In this document: piece by piece, positions 1 to 11,049 of the stretch
Numbering within the stretch: the first letter of the stretch is position 1
Layout of the letters: every line of letters starts with the position of its first letter
Assembly (NCBI GenBank): GCA_022495995.1
Contig: JAFEMH010000935.1
Location: 224,501 to 288,500, forward strand
DNA: 64,000 nt
Origin: Adenophora triphylla var. japonica
Lineage: Eukaryota > Streptophyta > Magnoliopsida > Asterales > Campanulaceae
Direction: 5' to 3'
Position numbers and translations under genes: made by a program
Notes under the pieces: model-generated
Told to the model about the DNA's origin: nothing
The model's input: only the letters and a program-made list of their open reading frames with translations
The model's database searches: none

Positions 1-2532
1 GACCACTAATGGCTTCATGGAAGGTGATTGGCTTATCTCCCACTAAACCTAACGGTTCCTCATTCTCGGCAAGATACACATCATAATAATCCGATATAGC
101 ACTCCTTCTTGCTCTATTAGATCTTCTTAATGGCACTGGTTCTTCTTGATTTTGAGGGTGTTGAATTTCCTCATCAACATTTTCATGTTGTTCATTAATA
201 GGAGAATTAACGTCATTTTGAATTATATGTTCTTGTCGAATTTCAGGCACAACTGCTTGATTTTCGATAGGAACTATAGGAAAAGGTATAGAAACGAATT
301 TCTCTTCCATTTCTTCAAATTCAAAATTACTATTCAAATTTTCTCCTTTAAATTCAACATCCTCAAAGAACCTAGCATTTCCCGTCTCGAAAAAGGTTCT
401 AGTCTTTGGATCATAGAATTTATAACCCCTAGATCTTTGAGAATACCCTACAAAATAACTACTAACGGTCTTAGCATCCAACTTTCCTTCGTTAGGTCTA
501 TGAGGCCTAGCTTCGGCTGGACAACCCCAAACATGAAGATGATTAAGGGACGGTTTCTTACCGGTCCATAATTCATAAGGGGTTTTGTTAGTAGCTTTTG
601 AAGGAGCTCTATTAAGTAGGTAGGTTGTGGTTTTCAAAGCATCGCCCCATAATGAGTGAGGTAAAGAAGTACAAGAAACCATACTTCTTACCATATCATT
701 AAGGGTTCTATTACGTCTCTCGGCTACACCATTCATGCTAGGTGTCCCCGGCATGGTGTAGTGAGGGACAATCCCACACTCTTCCAAATAGCGAGCAAAA
801 GGACCCGGACGTTGTTCTCCCGAACCGTCATTCCGACCGTAGTATTCACCACCACGATCGGATATAACGTTCTTCATAGTCTTTTCAAGTTGATTTTCAA
901 CTTCGGTTTTAAAAGACTTGAAAACGTCCAATGATTGAGACTTTTCATGAAGTAAATAAATGTATCCATAACGAGAGAAGTCATCTATGAACGTAATGAA
1001 ATATGTTTGTCCGTTCCATGAAGGGGTAGGGAATGGTCCACATATGTCCGTATGAATTAGTTCTAAGACTATTGTAGCTCTCAAGGATTTATTTTTGTTT
1101 GTACTATTCGTAAATTTTCCCTTAAGGCATTCAATAAAAAAGTTATTTTCCGGAGTATCAAGCTTATGTAGTATTCCCTCGGACACAAGCTTGTCAATTC
1201 TCCTTTTGGAGATATGACCCAAACGCCTATGCCACAAGGTATAAGAATTTTTACTTGAAAACTTTCGTTTTATGCCGCGAGATTTAGTTTCATTATTATG
1301 GGACTCATTTAATGAATTGACTGTGTCAAGTAAATATAGATTATCAATATAAGACAAAGAACTAGTACCAAAAAGCTTTGAATCAAAATATAAATTGCAT
1401 TTATTATTACCGAAGATGCAAGAATAACCTTCTCGATCTAATGTAGTGACGAAAATTAAATTCCGTCTAAATGATGGAATAATAAATACATTGTTCAAAA
1501 CTAAGAAGTATCTAGTACTTGATGATAATCTATAGGTCTCTATGCCTTTCACCTCTACTCGCTTTCCAGCTCCCATGTAGATGAATCTTTCACCTTCATT
1601 GGGCGTTCGGTAGTTCAGACAACCCTGCATACATAAACTTATGTGAGTAGTTGCACCGGAGTCTAACCACCATGTATACGAAGGATTTGAAACCAAATTA
1701 GCTTCAGTACAAACAAAACTAAATGACATACCTTTCTTAATTCGCCATTGGCGATACTTAGGGCAGTCGGGCTTCATGTGAGTGGGGTCCTTGCAAAAGA
1801 AGCACTTTTTCACCTTTTGATCATTTGATGATCCCTTAGGCTTCTTTGTTGCAACCGCAATCTCCTTACCTTTTCTCTTAATCCCACGAGAAGAGGTAGA
1901 TGCATAATGTGCACTTTCGAGTTTGGTGTGTTTCAACCTATCTTCTTCCTCCGTGACATGTGAAATTAATTCATTAATATTCCACTTGTCCTTTTGGCAA
2001 TTATAGGTCATTTCAAAATGATCAAATTGTGAAGGAAGAGAAATTAAAGCCAAATGCACAAGCAAGTCTTCCGATAAGTCCAACTTGAGTGCTTTTAATT
2101 TCGTTGATAGATGAAACATCTCCATTATGTATTCCCTTAGGTTTCTGGTGCCCTTATACCTCATGGAAACAAGCTTCCTCAAGGTAGCACTTGTTTCCGA
2201 TTTATCGCTTTTTGCAAAGCGTTGTTCTAGGGCATCTAGGAAACCTTTTGCACCATCATCCTCGGAGACACTGTTCAGAAATGTCTCCGGGACTGCATTC
2301 TTAATTATGCTTAGGCTGACGCGATTAGAACGTTTCCACCTCTCTGAACTTAAGCGGTCTTCCGCAGTGCTTTTATCAGTTAGAGGGGTAGGAACTTGTT
2401 CTCTTAATGCGAGGTCAAGGTCCAAACAGCCTAAGACCATAATAATCTTGTTTTTCCAAGTTTTAAAGTTTGTCCCAGTTAGCAAAGGAATTGAGTTTAA
2501 GGCAGTAGTAACAGATGAAGCACTGATCAAAT
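1..2532 (-). CDS. Copia gag-protease-integrase polyprotein, 3' end outside window
   Basis: One open frame of about 840 codons on the minus strand reaches the window edge without a stop. In order it shows: a gag domain (about 2500-1850); a CCHC zinc knuckle [14 protein letters not shown] near 1800-1750; the protease motif [11 protein letters not shown] near 1665; a gag-pre-integrase region with TLWHRRLGH near 1230; and an integrase core with the first Asp in [10 protein letters not shown] near 1050 and the second in [11 protein letters not shown] near 860-840. After the integrase the frame continues into the low-complexity linker before RT. The product is the structural and enzymatic polyprotein of a retrotransposon. 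No in-frame ATG lies at the gag start; the 3' splice site at 2533 probably decides it. The unbroken frame is unlike every other element in the window. Confidence 0.9.
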
Positions 2533-4001
2533 CTGAATGAAGAGAACAAAAGAATGAAACAAAACATATATAAGAAACTACACAATGATTAATTATATCA
2601 AGATGAATTCCATCATAATAAAAGATAATCAATATGACAGCAAGACTAATCTTTGGATTGCGAATTGACTCACAATTTGATTTATCTTAGGTTAAACAAA
2701 TAGCTTTAAACAACACATTTTAAATACTTGCCTTCCTTTGGGCCGAATCAAGTATAAATAATGTCCTAAAATTTAAGGTACTTATTTCCCAGTAATAAAG
2801 AATATAAACGATTCACTTTAAACACCCGCCTTCCTTTGGGATGGTTCACAGCATTTAAAATGACCAAAAGTTTAGTTCAATTATTACCCCATGAATGTAA
2901 ACACTTAGTCAATAACAAGGTCTCCTTTGGGAAACAAGCATGTTATCACATATCAATATTTACATTCATCACTTTAACAAATTTGTATTTAAATAACGTA
3001 AATTGCTTTGGCAACAATATTATTTAAACAATGAATAAATTTGTTTAAGCATATAATTAATCATACTTTAGGGCACTTAAGACTTTAAGGTAATTTCTGA
3101 AAATTTTAAATGGTAAAGAAACAAACGAAATTTATTAATAAAAGACAATATCCTTTTGTTCTACCCGTCCATTCTTAAAGTTTGATAACTCTAAGAACCG
3201 CCGAAGCGCGACTGGTGTCCAGATACTATAATTTATTAATAAATTATCACAAATGACCAAAAAGACACGAATGACCAAAAGGGTGTAGTTCTATAAACAT
3301 TTAAGCTTCTGCATACATTAGCGGTCGCTCAGGTCAAGGTGGGCGACCGCCCAAGCTTCAATTCCACAAATATTCAAGTCGCTGTACACATGGGCGACCG
3401 CCCAGGTCAAGATGGGCGACCGCCCAAGCTGCATTTCCACAGACATTGAAGTTGCTGTACACATGGGCGACCGCCCAGACCCAGTGCCCAGATTTGGCGA
3501 AAAGTCACCATTTTTAACACCCTTTTATGAACAGTTTTGAACCAAATAGAGAGAGTCATACCATACCGCGGGGGGTCCTTTGATGCCCGATACCAGTCTA
3601 CACGACTGCTAGGCCGCGCCCTCGGAGGGCGCCGGGCCCTTTGCCAGGACAACGAGCCATAACACCCAATTAGACTATCAAATCTTAACTTAATGGTGAA
3701 TCAATATTCAACCAAAGCAAGTAGATTCGCATACTCACATCACATTTTTAAATGCGTGACTATGCATATGAACAAACTCACAACGCATCCAAGGATGGTG
3801 GCTATGTTCAAAAATGGGATAATCTTACATTAAGAATTGAAAGCCTTTGAGTAAACCAAAATCAGAAATAGAATGAAGTTTATGAATATAATACTCTTTG
3901 ACAAGATGAGTATCATGAACAAGAACAAAACTAAATGAAATCATACAAGAATTAAAGCATAAGGCTTTATAAGAATTTCAAACTCAATCTAGTATATGAG
4001 T
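2533..4001 (-). other. Long copia leader with repeats and a probable 3' splice site
   Basis: About 1.47 kb separate the primer site from the gag reading frame. The leader is AT-rich and has no long ORF. It repeats a motif like CCTTCCTTTGGG near 2730, 2828 and 2920, and holds a cluster of GC-rich palindromes at 3321-3480. At its gag end the minus strand shows a pyrimidine run ending CATTCAG at 2540-2533, a good 3' splice site, immediately before recognisable gag. No ATG occurs in the gag frame between the last upstream stop (about 2690) and the gag domain. The inference is that the leader contains an upstream exon and an intron. Confidence 0.55.
3321..3480. repeat. Tandem repeat carrying GGGCGACCGCCC palindromes
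   Basis: Four exact copies of the near-palindrome GGGCGACCGCCC lie at 3341-3352, 3392-3403, 3414-3425 and 3465-3476, with a degenerate one at 3321-3330. They sit in a repeat of about 73 bp that also shares a GCTGTACACAT segment. The same motif combination reappears in the LTR of an unrelated plus-strand copia copy at 29790-29852. Confidence 0.85.
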
Positions 4002-4014
4002 AGGCTCTGATACC
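4002..4014 (-). other. Primer binding site, initiator tRNA(Met)
   Basis: On the minus strand this reads TGGTATCAGAGCC, the usual plant copia primer site complementary to the 3' end of initiator tRNA(Met). It lies two bases inside the LTR. Confidence 0.92.
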
Positions 4015-4016
4015 AA

Positions 4017-4501
4017 TTGTTGGAACATGAATGATCCATTAACCATGAACCGACTCATAACTAGATTAAGAAGAGAAGAAGAAGAAGACGAAGACGGAAG
4101 CGTGTACCTTGTGATTCCATGATTATGTTCTTTAGTCTTGTTCTTGAGAAAATATGAAGATAGTCTTTTATGTAGGAAGAGTAGATCTTCTAAGTGATTG
4201 TGCCTTATTCTCTTGTCTTCTTTGATCTTTATGAAGAGTTTATAAATGAGAAAAATAATCAAAATTTCAGTCCCTTCTATGGCTGATGGAATGGCCTTTA
4301 TATAGGAAGGGAATATGCACCTCACTTAGGGACTACACCTATTCATGCATAAGAGTTTACCATTATGCCCATCATTTAATCGTAGCCTTATACTATGGAA
4401 TTCTACACATTATGTTGAGTTCTATACTTTATACCATATATTATAATATTGATCATTATATTATTAAGTATTTATATGTTATATTAATTCATGTTCTTAC
4501 A
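4017..4501 (-). repeat. 5' LTR of the minus-strand copia element
   Basis: On the plus strand the segment begins TGTTGGAAC and ends GTTCTTACA, so on the element's strand it starts TGTAAGAAC and ends GTTCCAACA. These are matching imperfect terminal inverted repeats with TG...CA ends, followed after two bases by the primer binding site. Length is about 485 bp, normal for copia LTRs. The second LTR is outside the window, so age cannot be estimated. The right border was set from the terminal CA. Confidence 0.8.
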
Positions 4502-5398
4502 GTTCCATCATAATATATTGATCTCAACTAGCAATACTTCCGTGTGATGAACAACAAAATTATGTTATTGTGTTTAACAATTAAAATTTAATATATAAAG
4601 ATTATTTTTCTTCACATATTTTCCTTGCAACATTTTCTCATTCAAAGTATTTTTAAAAAAAGTTTATATTAAGAAATAATAATGATTTTTTTTCTCAAAT
4701 AATTCAATTTTAAAAATATAAATCCCAAAATAACTCACATTTGAACTATTTTTCAAAATGACCAAATTTTTAGAACTCGCTACACAGTGTAGCGAGTTTG
4801 TTGCGAGTTTAGTTTAATAAGGGTTACTCTCGTTGGCGTTTAATTAGTAATTATAATAGCCTATATCGGTCATGAAACTCGATACACGGTATAGCGAGTT
4901 AAAAAAAAAAAAAAACCACCGGTCAAGGAAGTTGTGACTGATGTCCGTCTTGCAATAAATCCAATTTTGTACACCCAAGGTTCCAAGCGGCCACACTTCT
5001 ACCTCTATTAAATATCTGTACCGACTCAAAATGCTTGTCGATTGATGCCTTTTTTGTGACCGTTCAAGAAAGTTGGGTCTTTTCTCCTTTCTTTCCTTCA
5101 GCAATACTCTCCAGGTGATGCCTTTTTTTTTTTTTTTCCTTTTTTCTATTTTTGGGGTGGGGTGTCGGTTGGGGAATAGTATTAGTTAACCCTTTTTTTT
5201 CAAACCGGTTAGATTGGTTTTCCAATTAACCGGTTAACCTTTTTTTTTTTTTTCAAATTAGGTTTTTAAAGAAATTTTTAACACAATTAAAAACAGTTAC
5301 GAAAAAAGTTAATTTTTTAACAGTTTTTGAATAAAAAAGTTATTTTTTTAACAATTTTTTGAAAAAACATTTAACTTTTTAACAGTTTCTGTTAAGTT
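4502..5398. other. Intergenic AT-rich DNA without a gene
   Basis: No coding region is supported. The stretch holds poly-A/T runs, two related hairpins (4774-4798 and 4876-4900), and T-rich DNA with AACCGGTTA-type motifs at 5205-5245. A segment near 4708-4741 resembles one at 16824-16855 in the same orientation, outside both ends of the palindromic region that follows. Confidence 0.6.
4774..4900. repeat. Pair of related hairpin palindromes
   Basis: The 25 bases at 4774-4798 are AACTCGCTACAC, one A, then GTGTAGCGAGTT, a nearly perfect inverted repeat. A diverged copy with the same ends (AACTCGATACAC...GCGAGTT) is at 4876-4900. A further partial copy (TTGCGAGTTT) lies between them near 4801. 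No gene is attached to these. Confidence 0.75.
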
Positions 5399-5899
5399 CT
5401 ATATTTAGGATCTATCGATGCCACATTAGTGGTGATGTCATCGATTTCATCTACTTCATTATCATCGGTAGAAAGACCGGTTTGAACCGTCTTTTTCAAA
5501 AAAGAAAAATTATTTGTTATGTTTTTTTTTTTGGAACGATTGAACTTTTTAAAAATGAATATTAATTTTAATACGAAAGAAATATTATTTTTGATTTAAA
5601 AAAAGAAGGCAAAAGCCAGTTTTTAAAACGGCTGCAATAATTTTGTTTTTAATAAAATCAAAATGTTAGAAAAAGTTGCCACTTTGAGTCTTTGACAGCC
5701 ATCAACCGGTTGATGCAAAAAAAAAAAAATCAATCGGTTGAAGCAACCATGGACCGAACAAATTCGGTCAATCGACCATGGTCGCCCCTCATTCTCGGCC
5801 AGCAAGCCACTTCTAAACAAAATCAAACCAAAGGTACAAACTTTGTCTCACTTTAAATTACAAAATAATAATTATTAATGAAGAAAACTATATAGAAAT

Positions 5900-6504
5900 T
5901 GTTGTGGGCATTTTTCAACATGGCAACATCTTCAATTGATCCTGCATATCGAGATGTCATTACACTGTAAGTATTGTTTTAATATTTACTTGTTCAATAT
6001 TTCCTAATATTTTTATTCTTATCTTTCAGTAATTAAGAGAGAAATGCGGAACAATCTTCAAGCACGTTCAACAGACCTTCAAACGGCTAGGGCGACTTGG
6101 TCTCACGATGGTTGAAGTGATAAACCAAAATGCCGAGATTGTAGGAACCATATTTGACTCTTTCATATTTACTTGTATTTAAGGGGAAATGGAGACGGAA
6201 AAACACACTAACGCTCATACGCACACACTCAACACACAAAGCTCTTGTAATCCTCTCCATTGTCTTCCAAAGTTGTATTCTTGATCATTATAGTGAAACT
6301 TTTAAGGTTGGAGACCTAACTCCCGGGGTTTTTTCCAAAGAGGTTATCACCTCCAAGGTTTTCCTCGTTAACAAATCGTGGTGTCATTATCTCTTTTTCA
6401 TGCTTTTGTTCCATATAATCGAATTCCACAGTTCCCTCCTTATTATTCAATCCACACACTAAACTTAGTTAAGATTCTACTTTATTGTTTTTTCTACCAA
6501 AACA
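5900..6504 (+). repeat. G1 5' LTR
   Basis: Identical to the 3' LTR except for two substitutions, near 6145 (G here, A in the 3' copy) and near 6379 (T here, C in the 3' copy). A TATA-like TATTTAAG lies near 6175. The first 130 bp contain a short ATG frame running into a consensus-looking GTAAGTAT and, 63 bp on, TTTCAG. Confidence 0.95.
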
Positions 6505-6507
6505 ATT

Positions 6508-6524
6508 TGGCGCCCACCGAGGGG
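6508..6524 (+). other. G1 primer binding site
   Basis: TGGCGCCCACCGAGGGG begins three bases after the 5' LTR. It has the TGG start (complement of a tRNA 3' CCA) and the form common in plant gypsy elements. The tRNA was not identified. Confidence 0.8.
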
Positions 6525-6571
6525 CCTCGTGGTTTATCGGTTATTTGAAACATTTCCTAACCAAATTCACT

Positions 6572-7945
6572 ATGTCTGCACCCTCCAATGTGTCCACCGC
6601 CGGGAAAGGTCCCGCCGTTGTTCCCACATCAGGAGGTAGAACCAGCTTGTTACCACTACCTCCTCGTGACCGGGTCTCACCCAACTCAACCTACGAAGAC
6701 TCCACAAAAGGGGGCAACCTCTTCCAATGCAGATGCCGACATTCGGAGTATCCTAACCAGGTTGAATCAAAGGTTGGACCAAAGAAGACAACAATTCGAA
6801 GGTGTTGACCAATTCCATGATTAAGATGCAGAAGACCAACACTCATCGCATCTCGGCTTGAGAACATATCACCACCGCGTGCAAGGGTTCTCAACTTTGA
6901 CAACACCGGAGGATCTACATTTCGTAGTGAATTCATTCCAATGGGCAGTCCTCCTCAAACTCATCCGCCGACATCTTTAATGATGTCGACATCTTTACCT
7001 CGGGGACACCCCATCGACGCCATCTTCCGCAGGATTCACCCCATTCATTCCATTTATAGACAACACTACTGTCACGACTACTACGGACGATTCTCGGTTT
7101 GCTAAATAATCTTTTCAATAATAATAATTTCAATCGTCTTCCTATGGCCGACCCTTTTGCAGAAACCCATTAGCTAAACAGATGCAGGATCTCGTAGAGC
7201 CGATAATGAACGTACTGTGTGTAACTCCTCCAATTCAACCAAAGACCCAAAATCAACAATCAATCCCGGTTTGTCCCAAAGAATTGCAAATGTCGACATC
7301 CCGAAGCGTTTCAGCCGTACCATCTATGAAGTTGTACGATGGCACCACGGACCTGCAGGAGCATGTTGCACACTATCAAGAAAAGATGGACATAATCCAT
7401 ATCCCGCTTCGCACGGAGGCCTCGCTTATGCAGTGGATTTGGATCCACCTTGTCCGGACCAGCTCTCAAATGGCCGATTAGGCAACCCCTAGGTTCAATT
7501 GGTTCATACGCCCACTCATCAACATGTTCTATAACCAATTCTCATGCAAATGACAATTTGAAAAGTTGACAAGTGATCTCTACAATGTGACCCACAGCCT
7601 AATGAGACTCGGAGGATTATGTCCATCGGTTCAATAAGGAGGTGTTAGAAATTCCCAATCTTGACATGTCGACACTACGAAGCATTCAAAATGGGGTTGA
7701 AGAAAGATTCACAAGATTATCAAGATTTGGTAATGACTCCTTGTAAGCGGCTAGAAGAAGTCAGGAGCAGAGCATTAAGGTTCATAAGACTAGAGGAAGA
7801 TGAGCCGCGAAGATCGAAGTCGTCATCCAAGACGTCGACATATGACCATCCCGACGTAAAGACCGAATCGTCCCATCGCAGAACAACCGTCCCAATCCTT
7901 ATCCGAGAATTGACACTAGCAAAATTAATTCGTAGACGGTGAGGA
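6572..7945 (+). pseudogene. G1 gag (capsid) remnant
   Basis: The frame starts at an ATG (6572) coding MSAPSNVSTAGKG, 67 bp after the LTR. A Ty3/gypsy retrotransposon gag domain can be followed through several frames. Near 7480-7540 are pieces resembling the usual capsid region about an oligomerised structural protein. At 7610-7800 the segment with SVHRFNKE-like, EVLEIPNLDMS and MTPCKRLEEVRSRALRF motifs matches the C-terminal half of the plant gag domain. The frame is broken by stops and shifts from about 6790 onward, so no capsid can be made. Confidence 0.8.
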
Positions 7946-8389
7946 TGAAGATAGTGATAATGTGCCTAACATTTCGATTATTGTTTTTCTGTTGACATTT
8001 CAGTGTACTTTGTGCAATGGGCAACCTAGGAGACAAAGCCATGGCCAAAGAAAACGGACAAAACCACAGGATGGCGTGACAAATCAAAATGGTGCGCTAC
8101 CATGAAGACTTTGGACACGTTATCAAGACTCGCATCGCGTTAAGAAAGGAGATCAGCCACTTACTCTCGAAAGGACATCTTAAGGAGTTATTGGGGTCCG
8201 TAAAGAAGAAGGCTGAAAATGCGTAAGCTCCTCATGAAGCCGAAAGGCCAGCTTCTCCCCAAAGATCAACGAAGGTGATCAACTTCATCGTGGAGGCTCG
8301 TAAATATGTGGAACATCCTATTCTCGCGCAAAACGACACGCTAAGGAGTCAAAAGAGGAAAAGCCAGAGACACAAATTTCAAGATGTCG

Positions 8390-8890
8390 ACACCTTATCC
8401 GGATCCAATTACCTTTGATGAAAGTGATCGTGATAACTTGCTGGAACCCCATCATGACGGTCCGGTTATTTCCTTGCAGATCGCTAACCGTACAATACGA
8501 CGTATTCTCGGTAGATGGGGGCAGCTCCGTCAATCTTATTATGTTGGGTACCCTTAAGGAAATGAACATCCCAGAATCGGAGATTGTCAAAAAGTCTTCG
8601 TGCCGTAGGCTTCAGTGGTGAAGTCAAAGAAACGGTAGGGGAGATAAAGCTTCCAATATACTCAAAGGGCCTCAACACCATGGAGCGGTTACGCGTAATT
8701 GATTGCGCAACATCTTACAATGTCATTCTTGGAAGACCGTGGATTCACGGAATGAAGGCCGTACCTCCACTTACCATCGGTGTGTGAAGTTTCCAACACC
8801 TTGGGGTGTCGCTAAGATTTACAAAGTGATCAACAGTGGCCAAGGAATGTTACAAAACTTCAATGAAGGCGTCTACATCTCCTAAACAAG
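8390..8890 (+). pseudogene. G1 aspartic protease remnant
   Basis: The active-site motif VDGGSSVNLIMLG is coded at about 8509-8550. Downstream, YNVILGRPWIHGMKAVP at 8716-8770 is the conserved hydrophobic-Gly-Arg-Trp region of plant gypsy proteases. The two parts lie in different frames separated by a frameshift near 8590. In an intact element this enzyme would cleave the gag-pol polyprotein. Confidence 0.8.
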
Positions 8891-8939
8891 CATAGCAATT
8901 ACCGAGGAAAGTACGCGAAGTCCGGAAGCTAGGGAGGAT

Positions 8940-9780
8940 GATGTGAAAGAAGTATTGTTAGATCCTTCCAACCCGGACATCGTAGTACTTATTGGCACCG
9001 ACATCCCGTCGATATAGAAGAGAAACTTGTGAACCTATTAAGAAGCGTAATAAAGAGTTTCGCTTGGAAACATGATGACATGACAGCATTAGCAAAGATG
9101 TCATCACTCACAAACTTAACATAGATCCTAGCTTTAAACCAAAGGCACCGTAAACGTAGAAAGTTTGCGTAAACCGTAAATCGATCATCAAGGAGGAGGT
9201 AGAGCGCTTACTCAAAGCCAACATGATACGGGAGGTCGATTATCCAAGATGGTTGGCGAATGTGGTTGTGGTAGAGAAGAGAAATGGGAAATGGCGAGTT
9301 TGCGTCGACTTCACCGACTTAAATAAAGCCTCGCCCAAAAGATCCTTTCCCTTTGCCGCACATAGATTCATTAGTTGATGCTACTTCAGGTCACGAACTC
9401 CTCACTTTCATGGACGCGTCCTCGTGATTTCAACAAATTCAGATGGAACCATCTCGACCAAGAGGACACCGCCTTCATAACCCCCACAGTATTTATTGTT
9501 ATATTGCCATGCCTTTTGACTAAAAATGCAGTGCAACGTATCAAAGGCTCGTCAACAAGATGTTTAAGGATCAGATTGGGGACACAATGGCGGTATACAT
9601 CGACGACATGGTAGTAAAATCCAAGAAGGCCGAGGATCACATAAGCAACCTCTCTCAAGCTTTTGACATCTTGGATTGTTTCAACATGAAACTTAATCCA
9701 GCCTAAATGCAACTTCGGAATGAAGGCCGGCAAGTTTCGGGTTATATGGTTACTAAAAGAGGCATTGAAGCCGCCCGTAA
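8940..9780 (+). pseudogene. G1 reverse transcriptase remnant
   Basis: Recognisable pieces in order are FAWKHDDM (near 9060), a WRVCVDF-like segment near 9295-9310, KDPFPLPHIDSLVDATSGHE near 9340-9395, an AMPF palm segment near 9505-9515, and the catalytic VYIDDMVVKSKKAEDHIS at about 9593-9645. The fingers and palm of a gypsy RT are therefore present, but at least six frame changes and several stops separate them. The catalytic Asp pair itself is intact. Confidence 0.85.
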
Positions 9781-10830
9781 CAAATACGCGCTATTCTCGA
9801 CTGTCATCACCTCAATCTGCCAAGGACGTCCAAAGATTGACAGAAAATTGCCGCACTCACTAGATTCATTTCCAAATCCTCGTATCGATGCAAACCTTTC
9901 TACGACATCTTAAGAAAGAACAAGAAGTTCCAATGGGAGGAACAACATGAAGAAGCTTTTCAGAGCTCAAAACTTACCCGTCGACACCTCCCTTATTGGC
10001 CAAACCTCGATGGAAGAACATCTTTACATCTACCTAGCAGTGTCCGAAGGCGCCTGTAAGCGCAGCCTTGGTGACAGAACGAGATGGTAATCAAAGAACC
10101 CATCTACTATATAAGTAAGACACTCTTAGATGCTGAGACCAGGTATTCTCATTTACAAAAATTAATTTTAGCTTTGATAACTGCTTCTATTAAGTTAAGG
10201 CACTATTTTGAAACACATACTATTATTGTACGCACTAACTATCCTATTAAGAATGTCATGAGAAAACCAGAGATGTCAGGACGAATGGCGAAATGGTCTG
10301 TACAATTAAGCACATACGACATCAAGTACGAGCCTAGAACCGCAATAAAATCCCAAGCCCCGGCTGATTTTGTGGCCGATTTCACCCAACGCTACAACAA
10401 GAGGTGGAATTGGAAGTACAACAACTTCAAGATGATGACATCCTAAAAATTTGGACTCTCTACACGGACGGTGCTTCTAACATGAGAGGTACAGGTCTTG
10501 GAGTTGTACTAAAATCGCCACAAGGGGACATAATACCACAATCTATCGCTGCAGCTTCAAGGCTACCAACAATGAAGCAGAGTATGAGGCTCTAATTGCA
10601 GCTTAATCGCAGCCCAAGACTTAGATGTCAAGCATATCCGGGTGTTCATGGATTCATTACTAATTGTTAATCAAGCACAACGGGTCCTACGTCGCGAAAA
10701 ATGCTAAGATGACAACATATTTGGAAATTGTAAAAATTATTTCGGCCAAATTCAAAACATTTTCCTTGGAACAAATCCCACGGGAAGAAAATTCTCAAGC
10801 GTATGCTCTGCAAACTTGGGTTCAGCCTTC
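9781..10830 (+). pseudogene. G1 RNase H and second (plant-type) RNase H remnants
   Basis: The RT-linked RNase H is represented by the open 10084-10446 segment, with YYISKTLLDAETRY and RMAKWSVQLSTYDIKYEPR. It is followed at about 10450-10800 by a second RNase H with LYTDGASNMRGTGLGVVL, an AEYEAL-like Asp/Glu region near 10580, and the motif around MDSLLIVNQ near 10650. The second domain (often called aRH) is a hallmark of the plant Tat clade. Frameshifts at about 10440, 10590 and 10660 break it. Confidence 0.85.
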
Positions 10831-11049
10831 AAAAGCTTCTCACAAACCAAGATCCCAATCATACATGTTGACATCCCAAAGAATTGACCATCTTGAGATG
10901 TTCGCCCGGATGCCGACATACTTGCCTCTCCCCGCAAAGAACCTCGGGATGCCTCCTATTATCAAATATCTCTTAGATGATACGATCCCAAATGAGGAGA
11001 AAAATGCAAGAGCCTTCAGTGGTAAGAGTATCTAAATATGTACTTATTG

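Larger units (their letters stand above)
1..4501 (-). mobile_element. Ty1/copia LTR retrotransposon, 5' half (3' part lies left of the window)
   Basis: Read on the minus strand, this stretch gives an LTR, a Met-tRNA primer site, a long leader, then gag, protease and the start of pol, which runs off the left edge. Protease and integrase come before any reverse transcriptase, which is the Ty1/copia order. The five bases outside the LTR at 4502-4506 are GTTCC and would be one copy of the target duplication; its partner is outside the window. The coding frame has no stop, which suggests a young or still competent element. Confidence 0.9.

Noticed and set aside
6154..6462. A 102-codon ORF present in both G1 LTRs (6154-6462 and 15359-15667)
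   Set aside because: It lies in the LTR R/U5 region, its two copies are identical because the LTRs are, and it shows no domain; treated as chance.
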